Shown in pieces: positions 1-5,378 of a DNA stretch of 9,851 nucleotides. The notes beneath the pieces were generated by a model. The model had not been told where the DNA came from. It searched no databases and was given only the letters and a program-made list of their open reading frames with translations. Position numbers and translations under genes: made by a program. The first letter of the stretch is position 1. Each line of letters starts with the position of its first letter. Origin of the DNA: Candidatus Saccharimonadota bacterium (lineage in GTDB: Bacteria; Patescibacteriota; Saccharimonadia; Saccharimonadales; Saccharimonadaceae); contig JAGQNH010000095.1 in the NCBI GenBank assembly GCA_020428185.1, positions 1-9,851 of the forward strand, read 5' to 3'.

Positions 1-625
1 GGATGATAAGGAGCTGATCGACGACTTCAATAATGGCGTCGATGTTCATACAAAAACAGCGGCACTGGTATATGGTATTGATATGAGCGACGTTACGAAG
101 TCGCAACGTCGAGATGCAAAGGTTATCAATTTTGGAGTATTGTACGGCATGAGCCCGCACGGCTTATCTGTTGCTACGGGTATGAGTTTGATTGAAGCAA
201 AGAAGTATATTGAACAGTATTTTGAGCTGCGCGCACCTATCCGGAAGTATATCGATACAACGCTCAATAAGGCGAAGACGGATGGCTACGTTGAGACGTA
301 TTATGGACGAAGACGACCAACCCCAGATGTGAATAGTAGCAACTATATGGTGCGCGAGGCGGCAAATCGTCAAGCTGCAAACATGCCTATACAGGGGACG
401 GAGGCAGATCTTATGAAGCTTGCGATGAATCAAGTCGAAGGCCGTCTTGATGGTCTCGGGATGCAGATTTTACAGGTTCACGACAGTATATTAGTAGAAT
501 GTCCAGAAGAGAATGCCGATAAGGTGGTTGAGATTTTGAAAACGACAATGGAATCAATCGCACCAGAGATACCTGTAAAATTAAGTGTTGATGTGAATGT
601 AGGGAAAAATTGGGGCGAGCTATAA
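1..625 (+). CDS. polA: DNA polymerase I, C-terminal part of polymerase domain (5' truncated by window)
   Basis: Family A DNA polymerase that fills gaps during repair and Okazaki fragment processing. The reading frame is already open at the window's left edge (first whole codon at position 2), and about 207 residues are visible. The fingers O-helix reads RRDAKVINFGVLYG, the family A motif B with its Arg, Lys, Phe and Tyr positions conserved. It is followed by a YYGRRR segment and a PIQGTEAD segment that match the polymerase palm and fingers. Motif C reads QVHDS where most bacterial PolA proteins have VHDE, so the catalytic Asp (codon 482-484) is kept and the neighbouring Glu is Ser. The protein ends VGKNWGEL, a normal PolA end. 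Motif A and any 5' nuclease or 3' exonuclease domains lie outside the window. Nearness to mutM is a common bacterial arrangement. Identification is secure. Confidence 0.96.
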   Translation, partial: DDKELIDDFNNGVDVHTKTAALVYGIDMSDVTKSQRRDAKVINFGVLYGMSPHGLSVATGMSLIEAKKYIEQYFELRAPIRKYIDTTLNKAKTDGYVETYYGRRRPTPDVNSSNYMVREAANRQAANMPIQGTEADLMKLAMNQVEGRLDGLGMQILQVHDSILVECPEENADKVVEILKTTMESIAPEIPVKLSVDVNVGKNWGEL

Positions 626-633
626 ATCAGAGG

Positions 634-657
634 TGCACTAATTGACATTTTAGTGTA
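634..657. repeat. Inverted repeat over the -35 box, possible operator
   Basis: Arms CACTAA (636-641) and TTAGTG (650-655) are perfect reverse complements separated by 8 nt. The pairing extends outward by a G-T wobble and a T-A pair. The centre of the repeat contains the TTGACA -35 hexamer of the downstream promoter. No T-tract follows, so it is a poor intrinsic terminator for polA. An operator for a dimeric repressor is one reading; a chance AT-rich palindrome is another. Confidence 0.3.
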
Positions 658-671
658 AAAGTGATTAAATA
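642..671 (+). promoter_or_regulatory. Promoter for the membrane protein gene at 679
   Basis: A consensus -35 box TTGACA at 642-647 is followed after 17-18 bp by TTAAAT (665-670) or TAAATA (666-671) as the -10 box. The predicted transcription start falls at about 678-679, on the ATG at 679. This makes the upstream in-frame GTG at 661 unlikely as the start, because it lies inside the promoter. Confidence 0.6.
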
Positions 672-678
672 TGCACAT

Positions 679-1278
679 ATGGACAGAAGTGGCCTCCAGA
701 GGTTGGTGCCAATATTTTTGGTATGTATTGTAATTGTTTTAGCCGTTGCGGCTTTAGTTTCACTTGGGCGAACATTATTTGGCGGTAATATTCAGGTCGA
801 GGCACCTGTAAATTCTGGAATGCAAGAATTAACAAGCACGCTTGCAGATCGAAGTGTTCGAATGAGTGTGAGGGGTCCGATTGTGGCACGAGAGAATTAT
901 TATACGTACAAAATAACAATAAGCCCTGATGCGAGAAATATGACAACATATCATGGGTACTTGGGCGATGAAGCTGAGTCTATGCAAATGCAAAACGATG
1001 CGCAAGCATACGGTCAATTTGTGCATGCACTTGCGTATGCAAATATGATGAATGGCGTTCCTCTCTCTAAGGAGGCTGATGATACAACTGGTATTTGTGC
1101 ATCTGGGTATCTGTATGAGTTTGAGGTGAGACAGGGTGATAATTCTGTTCAAAGATTATGGACAACGACATGCGGTGGTTCACTGGGTTCTCTAAAGGCG
1201 AATCTTAGCCAGGTTGTTGGATTGTTCAGACAGCAGATCCCAGAGTATTCTAAGCTACTTCGTAAGATAAACTTCTAG
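679..1278 (+). CDS. Unknown single-pass membrane protein with external domain
   Basis: I do not recognise this family. From ATG 679 the product has 199 residues. Residues about 8-30 (LVPIFLVCIVIVLAVAALVS and following) form one strongly hydrophobic segment after a short basic N-terminus, consistent with a signal anchor. The remaining roughly 165 residues are polar and would lie outside the membrane. They hold two cysteines (in ICASGY and TTCGGS) about 28 residues apart that flank a beta-like segment and could form a disulfide; this is inference. An in-frame GTG at 661 would add six residues, but it lies inside the apparent promoter and has no Shine-Dalgarno sequence. The gene has its own promoter, so it is probably not simply cotranscribed with polA. 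It ends 25 bp before the HAD gene. Confidence 0.8.
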   Translation: MDRSGLQRLVPIFLVCIVIVLAVAALVSLGRTLFGGNIQVEAPVNSGMQELTSTLADRSVRMSVRGPIVARENYYTYKITISPDARNMTTYHGYLGDEAESMQMQNDAQAYGQFVHALAYANMMNGVPLSKEADDTTGICASGYLYEFEVRQGDNSVQRLWTTTCGGSLGSLKANLSQVVGLFRQQIPEYSKLLRKINF

Positions 1279-1291
1279 TCTACATCTGATA

Positions 1292-1297
1292 TATACT
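1292..1297 (+). promoter_or_regulatory. -10 element for HAD-mutM-holA operon
   Basis: TATACT is followed by exactly 6 nt and then ATG 1304, so transcription would start on or beside the A of the start codon. No convincing -35 box is seen (AAACTT or TAAACT lies at about the right distance). No Shine-Dalgarno sequence precedes the ATG. Confidence 0.5.
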
Positions 1298-1303
1298 ATA
1301 TGT

Positions 1304-1882
1304 ATGACTAGGACGAAGGCTGTTATTTTTGATTGTTTTGGCGTATTGACTGCAGATGGACTTAAGCATCTTCGTGAGGAATTTTGGGGTAATGATTCTG
1401 CCAGTTCCAAGCATATTTATGATATGAGTAAGGCGGTCAATGCTGGATATCTCGGATACGATCAGTTTGTGTCTGAGATTAGCAAAATGTCGGGTCTACA
1501 AATCGATGAAGTGCGACAGCGTATAAATGGTGCCTCTCCAAATAATGTCCTTTTTGAATATATCCGAGATGGTCTTCGCGAAAAAACAAAAATTGGCATG
1601 CTGAGTAATGCTGCAGATGATTGGTTGAATACACTTTTTTCTGAGTGGCAGGTGCGACTTTTTGACGAGATTGTCCTCTCGTATCAGGTTGGTGCGGTGA
1701 AGCCAGAACATGCTATGTATCAGGCAATCACACAACGGCTAGGAGTTGGATTTGAGGAATGTGTATTTATTGATGATTCAGAAAGTTATTGTAGGGCAGC
1801 GCAAAACCTGGGCATGAGTACAATATGGCATCAAGATACTCACGATACCATCGCAAAACTTAGAGAGCTTGTCGATGCCTGA
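1304..1882 (+). CDS. HAD superfamily (subfamily IA) hydrolase
   Basis: A 192-residue haloacid-dehalogenase-like protein, the usual length for subfamily IA with a helical cap. Motif I is FDCFGVL, with the nucleophile Asp10. Motif II is MLSN (Ser101), motif III is GAVKP (Lys133), and motif IV is FIDD (Asp157, Asp158). Most HAD phosphatases have a second Asp two residues after the nucleophile as general acid/base; here that position is Phe12. Similar losses are known in YihX-type phosphatases (DLG) and in L-2-haloacid dehalogenases (DAY), so activity is possible but substrate and reaction cannot be assigned. The start ATG 1304 sits 6 nt after a -10 box. The stop overlaps the first 8 bases of mutM, so the two are cotranscribed and probably translationally coupled. 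A role in nucleotide or damage metabolism is only suggested by context. Confidence 0.9.
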   Translation: MTRTKAVIFDCFGVLTADGLKHLREEFWGNDSASSKHIYDMSKAVNAGYLGYDQFVSEISKMSGLQIDEVRQRINGASPNNVLFEYIRDGLREKTKIGMLSNAADDWLNTLFSEWQVRLFDEIVLSYQVGAVKPEHAMYQAITQRLGVGFEECVFIDDSESYCRAAQNLGMSTIWHQDTHDTIAKLRELVDA

Positions 1883-2747
1883 GCTGCCAGAAGTAGAGAC
1901 AGTGCGCAGAGGCTTGAACAGGCTAATTGTCGGGCGCACGATAGCATCTGTCGTACACGACAATGACAAGAGCTTTCCGAATGCGCAGGTTGATGTGCAG
2001 CATTTTTTGCTCGGCGCAACAGTTGTGGATGTCCGCCGAAGAGCGAAGGTGTTAATTATCGATTTATCTACGAATTATTCCTTAGTAATACATCTAAAAA
2101 TGACAGGCCAGCTTGTCTTTCGGTCGTCTCAGGACTCGTTTGGTGCGGGGCATCCAAATGATAGCTTGATCGGCGATTTACCCGATACGTCTACTCGCGT
2201 GACGTTCACTTTTACTGATGATTCGCACTTATATTTCAACGATCAGCGTAAATTTGGTTGGGCTCGGTTGATGCCGACTCAGGAGGTCCCGAACATAGAT
2301 TTTATGCAAAAAGTTGGACCTGAGCCTCTGGAAGCTGATTTCACAGTCGAGCAATTTATTGAACGATTTTCCCGACGCAAAAAAACAAGCATAAAAGCTG
2401 CACTACTAGATCAGTCGATTATCGCTGGTGTAGGGAATATTTATGCAGATGAATCGCTGTGGGGGGCGAAATTACATCCGCAGCGTCGTGTTGGAGATGT
2501 CTCAAAAAATGAGTTCAAAAAATTGTATACAGAGCTACGAGCAGTCATGAATTTGGCAATCGATAAGGGTGGAAGTACTGATAGAAATTATGTGGACGCT
2601 CAGGGCAAAAAAGGTAGTTATATGGATTTTGCGCGGGTTTTTCGACGCGAAGGGGAGCCGTGTCCGCGGTGTGGTGCTAGTATTAGCAAGATACGTGTTG
2701 CGGGTCGCGGCACGCACGTCTGTACTAGTTGTCAGGTGGTACAATAA
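1875..2747 (+). CDS. mutM: Formamidopyrimidine-DNA glycosylase (Fpg/MutM)
   Basis: Base-excision repair enzyme that removes 8-oxoguanine and formamidopyrimidines and nicks the abasic site. The 290-residue product begins MPELPEVETV. The proline after the initiator Met is the catalytic nucleophile and Glu3 is also catalytic, which fixes the start at ATG 1875 and excludes the TTG two codons upstream. Lys58 in RRAKV corresponds to the conserved Lys57 of E. coli Fpg (numbered from Pro1). HLKMTGQL, GVGNIYADE and the GGSTDRNYVDAQGK segment are family signatures. The C-terminal zinc finger is complete: Cys263, Cys266, Cys283, Cys286. The weak Shine-Dalgarno AGAGAG (1862-1867) lies inside the HAD gene. 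The gene overlaps the HAD stop by 8 bp and shares one base with holA. Full-length and intact. Confidence 0.97.
   Translation: MPELPEVETVRRGLNRLIVGRTIASVVHDNDKSFPNAQVDVQHFLLGATVVDVRRRAKVLIIDLSTNYSLVIHLKMTGQLVFRSSQDSFGAGHPNDSLIGDLPDTSTRVTFTFTDDSHLYFNDQRKFGWARLMPTQEVPNIDFMQKVGPEPLEADFTVEQFIERFSRRKKTSIKAALLDQSIIAGVGNIYADESLWGAKLHPQRRVGDVSKNEFKKLYTELRAVMNLAIDKGGSTDRNYVDAQGKKGSYMDFARVFRREGEPCPRCGASISKIRVAGRGTHVCTSCQVVQ
2734..2739 (+). promoter_or_regulatory. Ribosome binding site for holA
   Basis: AGGTGG inside the last codons of mutM lies 7 nt before ATG 2747. It supports that ATG over the in-frame TTG at 2729, which has no upstream site in the right place. Confidence 0.65.
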
Positions 2748-3661
2748 TGCCAGTGATAACACTTTTATTGGGTGATAATAGCTTTGAAATTTCTCGTGCT
2801 CTTGGCGATATAGAGTCGGGATTTGATGGTGTTGCGGAAAAGGTAGACGCTGAGAGTGTGAGTCTTGCTCAGCTGCCGGATTTATTGCAGGGCGGTACGT
2901 TGTTTGCAGATAAGCGCCTCGTTATTATTCGGTATTTATCAGAAAATAAGGATGTATGGGATATTTTTGGTGATTGGTTATATCGAGTGCATGACGATGT
3001 AAGCTTGGTTCTTGTGGAGACGAAGATTGATAAACGTACCAAAACGTACAAGGATATCAAGAAACTCGCAGATATTCGTGAATTTAAGAACTGGGGTGAT
3101 AGAGATATATTTATAGCTGAAAAATGGGTTGCTGATGAGGCGAAAAAACAAGGTTTGGATCTAGAAAAGAAGCATGTCAATCAGCTTGTAGCCCGAGTTG
3201 GGCTAGATCAGTGGCAGTTGTATTATTCGTTGCAAAAACTTGCTGCACTTGATGATGTGGACAGTGAAGTTATCAATGAGGTTATCGAAGAAAATCCCGC
3301 AGAAAACGTCTTTAACTTGTTTGATGCGGCTCTTCGTAGTGATGTACGGAAAATTCATTCTATGATTAATATCTTGCAACGTAGCCAGGATCCATATCTT
3401 ACATTTGGGTTATTGTCGGGGCAAGTGTATCAATTGGCTGCGCTGTCCGCAGGTGATAAGTCGTCTACAGATATAGCGGGCGATCTGGGTGTTCATCCAT
3501 ATGGTCTTAGCAAGCTCGCACCTCATGCAAAGAAAATGGCGCGGAGTGATATGCGAAAAATCGTCACATTTTTTGTTGATGCAGATATGAACATGAAGTT
3601 AACTAGTGTTGATCCATGGCTACTCATTGAAACGGCTCTAGTGCAGACCGCGCAGCTATAA
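2747..3661 (+). CDS. holA: DNA polymerase III delta subunit (clamp loader)
   Basis: The delta subunit opens the beta sliding clamp as part of the clamp-loader pentamer. The 304-residue product begins MPVITLLLGDNSFEISRAL, matching the delta-family N-terminus (a Leu-rich strand, then a G(E/D)(D/N)SF-type loop). This is followed by a GGTLFADKRLVIIR segment corresponding to the beginning of the AAA-like fold where bacterial delta proteins carry the clamp-interacting region. The middle (RVGLDQWQLYYSLQKLAAL) and C-terminus (DPYLTFGLLSGQVYQLAAL, LGVHPYGLSKL) match the collar helices of delta proteins. As usual for delta, there is no Walker A motif. Start and mutM stop overlap by one base (TAATG), so translation is probably coupled. 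holA next to rpsT is a common arrangement in Gram-positive bacteria; here the Fic gene sits between them. Confidence 0.92.
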   Translation: MPVITLLLGDNSFEISRALGDIESGFDGVAEKVDAESVSLAQLPDLLQGGTLFADKRLVIIRYLSENKDVWDIFGDWLYRVHDDVSLVLVETKIDKRTKTYKDIKKLADIREFKNWGDRDIFIAEKWVADEAKKQGLDLEKKHVNQLVARVGLDQWQLYYSLQKLAALDDVDSEVINEVIEENPAENVFNLFDAALRSDVRKIHSMINILQRSQDPYLTFGLLSGQVYQLAALSAGDKSSTDIAGDLGVHPYGLSKLAPHAKKMARSDMRKIVTFFVDADMNMKLTSVDPWLLIETALVQTAQL

Positions 3662-3710
3662 TTGACTTTTTATAATTATTGTGCTTAAATATAGATGTTG
3701 TTCATATAAA
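3662..3710 (+). promoter_or_regulatory. Promoter region of the Fic gene (two possible -10 boxes)
   Basis: TTGACT (3662-3667) with a 17-bp spacer to TTAAAT (3685-3690) forms one candidate promoter. TATAAA at 3705-3710 is another -10 box ending exactly 6 nt before ATG 3717, but with only a poor -35 match. The region just after the holA stop contains no terminator-like hairpin, so read-through from holA is also possible. Confidence 0.5.
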
Positions 3711-3716
3711 ACAAAT

Positions 3717-4790
3717 ATGTTTGCAAAATCAGAATTAGTTCCTCACGACACCAATCATACTGATGAAATTCGGGCTTTTTTTGGACAGATTGATCAGCTG
3801 ACAGACCCAGCAGCGCGTCGAGATTATTTTGAGCATCTAGATGATGAAGATTTTTTGGATATATTGCAGCAAACTGCGCAGCTAGTTCGAACGGGAGATG
3901 CGGCATCTCTGCAGGCATTTGACGGTAAGAATGTGGCGCTTGTAACACACGAAGTGCCAGATCAGCGTGAAAAAATGGGTTTGCTGGTTGATGTATGGCA
4001 TGCAGCAAAATCAATTCTAAAAGATCGAAGTTTATCAGATAGGGACGCGCTTGATTATGCGGGTTTAACGATTGCAGGTGGTACTCTGCTTGTCCATCCT
4101 TTTGCTGATGGTAATGGTCGAGTGAGTCGAACCGTTTCGTATGTCCTCATGCAGGGTATCGATTCGTCTAATGGGCTGGATGCAATTCTGTCTAAGTCCA
4201 ACGGTGGGGGCGAGTGGGACGTTGCGCCTAGTCCAGAGTCGATGGTATTCAACAAACGTATATTTATAGGCAATCAACCAGATGCTATAGAGTGGGCGGG
4301 AATGTATGTTGATGATGCTGATGATGCGTTTGGTGGTGAAGTCGCCCGTAGTTTGTATAGCGATGCTGTGATGCGGCATTTTATTGAAGAAGCGGACGAT
4401 CAGACGAAAGCAATAATAGAAAAGGCGACGTATTTGAAATCGTCAGAAAAAGGTGGTAAAACGGTACTGAAGGCGAATGAGTGTATACATTTATTGGCCA
4501 CTTCGGATAGTCCGGTATATTATGTACAAAATCTACGGTCTATTGTGCGTTATGAACGTGCGGAGGCAGTAAGGGCGTTTCTTCGAGCAATGCAAGATGG
4601 CGATATTACCGCCAAGACGGATGGTATAGATATGTTTTTGCGTGGGGACAGTGAGAGGCAACGCGAGCGATCTGCGCGTCTTGGTGCGGAAGTTGTGAGA
4701 CGAACGCATGTGAATGCGGAGATGTCGATTCGTGATCAGGCAGTGATTATGCATAGATTATTTTCGAATCCTCAGTATTCTGCGACATGA
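3717..4790 (+). CDS. Fic-domain protein (probable AMP or other nucleotide transferase)
   Basis: Fic/Doc proteins transfer AMP or related groups from nucleotides to hydroxyl side chains of target proteins. The 357-residue product has the core motif HPFADGNGRVSR at residues 127-138, matching HxFx(D/E)GNGRxxR with the catalytic His127, the metal-binding Asp, the GNG anion nest and the Arg. About 125 residues precede the motif, including a LVTHEVPDQ segment that could form the target-docking flap. About 220 mostly acidic and helical residues follow and match nothing I know. The auto-inhibitory motif (S/T)xxxE(G/N) of class II/III Fic proteins is absent: the protein contains no EG or EN pair. No small antitoxin gene lies beside it. 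ATG 3717 is chosen over an in-frame GTG at 3681, which lies in the spacer of a candidate promoter. No signal peptide, so probably cytoplasmic. Target unknown. Confidence 0.85.
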   Translation: MFAKSELVPHDTNHTDEIRAFFGQIDQLTDPAARRDYFEHLDDEDFLDILQQTAQLVRTGDAASLQAFDGKNVALVTHEVPDQREKMGLLVDVWHAAKSILKDRSLSDRDALDYAGLTIAGGTLLVHPFADGNGRVSRTVSYVLMQGIDSSNGLDAILSKSNGGGEWDVAPSPESMVFNKRIFIGNQPDAIEWAGMYVDDADDAFGGEVARSLYSDAVMRHFIEEADDQTKAIIEKATYLKSSEKGGKTVLKANECIHLLATSDSPVYYVQNLRSIVRYERAEAVRAFLRAMQDGDITAKTDGIDMFLRGDSERQRERSARLGAEVVRRTHVNAEMSIRDQAVIMHRLFSNPQYSAT

Positions 4791-4791
4791 T

Positions 4792-4826
4792 AAAAAATAT
4801 AGCACCTAGGTGGTGCTATATTTTTT
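4792..4826. terminator. Bidirectional intrinsic terminator between the Fic gene and rpsT
   Basis: AAAAAATATAGCACC (4792-4806) and GGTGCTATATTTTTT (4812-4826) are perfect 15-bp reverse complements around a 5-nt loop. Each strand ends its hairpin with a six-T run, so it can end transcription of both convergent genes. It starts 2 nt after the Fic stop and ends 13 nt before the rpsT stop. Confidence 0.92.
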
Positions 4827-4839
4827 AGAAATCACACGA

Positions 4840-5208
4840 TTATTTCGCTGATTTTTTTGCAGCAGGTTTCTTTGCAGCAGGTTTTTTGGCTGCAGCTGGC
4901 TTTGATGCAGCTTTCTTTGCAGCAGGCTTTGGAGCGGCAGCTTTCTTTGCACTAGCAACAAGCTTTACGCCGTCAGTCTTTGCTTTTGCAGATAATGCAG
5001 CTTTGCGACGTGCAGCAGTATTCTTCTTGATTAGGCCTTTTTTTACGGCCTTGTCTAGCTCGCTGTGAGCTTTGCTAAGTGCGGAAGCACTTGGCTTTGC
5101 ATTAAATGCCTTTGTGGCAGTTTTAATGTCTTTTTTTGTCGCAACGTTGCGCTCGCGGCGTACAATTGTTTGCTTCATGCGCTTGATAGCACTTTTGATA
5201 ATTGGCAT
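4840..5208 (-). CDS. rpsT: Small ribosomal subunit protein S20 with Lys/Ala/Pro-rich tail
   Basis: S20 binds 16S rRNA early in 30S assembly. Residues 1 to about 87 match the family: MPIIKSAIKRMKQTIVRRER, then helix-rich KKDIKTATKAF, and the conserved KKGLIKKNTAARRKAAL motif. Normal S20 is about 85-90 residues; this one has 122. The extra roughly 35 C-terminal residues are a low-complexity run of Lys, Ala and Pro with repeated AAKKPA units, resembling histone H1-like or other nucleic-acid-binding tails. The start is well supported by the Shine-Dalgarno AGAGGAAG located about 6 nt upstream on the minus strand. It has a separate strong promoter and is convergent with the Fic gene. Identity is secure; the function of the tail is inference. 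Confidence 0.95.
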   Translation of the reverse strand: MPIIKSAIKRMKQTIVRRERNVATKKDIKTATKAFNAKPSASALSKAHSELDKAVKKGLIKKNTAARRKAALSAKAKTDGVKLVASAKKAAAPKPAAKKAASKPAAAKKPAAKKPAAKKSAK

Positions 5209-5248
5209 TGATTCTTCCTCTTTGAGTTAGTATTGCAATCAAAAAAAG

Positions 5249-5277
5249 ATTATAGAGTAAAAACAGGGGATTGTAAA
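5249..5277 (-). promoter_or_regulatory. rpsT promoter
   Basis: On the minus strand TTTACA (5277-5272) is followed by a 17-bp spacer and the perfect consensus TATAAT (5254-5249). Transcription would start near 5242, giving a leader of about 34 nt containing the Shine-Dalgarno AGAGGAAG. This is the closest match to the sigma-70 consensus in the window, fitting a highly expressed ribosomal protein. Confidence 0.85.
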
Positions 5278-5291
5278 GGGTAAACAAATTA

Positions 5292-5321
5292 TTGACGTAT
5301 TGATTTCGCTCATGCTATATT
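5292..5321 (+). promoter_or_regulatory. Promoter for the DHH-like gene
   Basis: TTGACG (5292-5297), an 18-bp spacer and TATATT (5316-5321), with an upstream TG (5313-5314) forming an extended -10. The start would be near 5328, giving a leader of about 50 nt. It is divergent from the rpsT promoter, with the two -35 boxes only 14 bp apart. Confidence 0.7.
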
Positions 5322-5378
5322 GAATGCAAACTATCTAAAATATACAAACATGAAAAATCTTACAAAACAGGAATTACA

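Noticed and set aside
3658..3679. ATAATT / AATTAT inverted repeat after holA as terminator
   Set aside because: Only 6 A/T pairs and no adequate stem stability or T-run after it; it also overlaps the likely Fic promoter.
4888..4970. Repeated GCAGCAGG/CTTTGC units as a CRISPR or regulatory repeat
   Set aside because: No spacers or regular period; explained by codon repetition in the Lys/Ala/Pro tail of S20.
4886..5068. Plus-strand Ala/Phe-rich frame opposite rpsT
   Set aside because: It is the antisense shadow of the Lys/Ala-rich S20 gene; composition follows from the AAKK codons.
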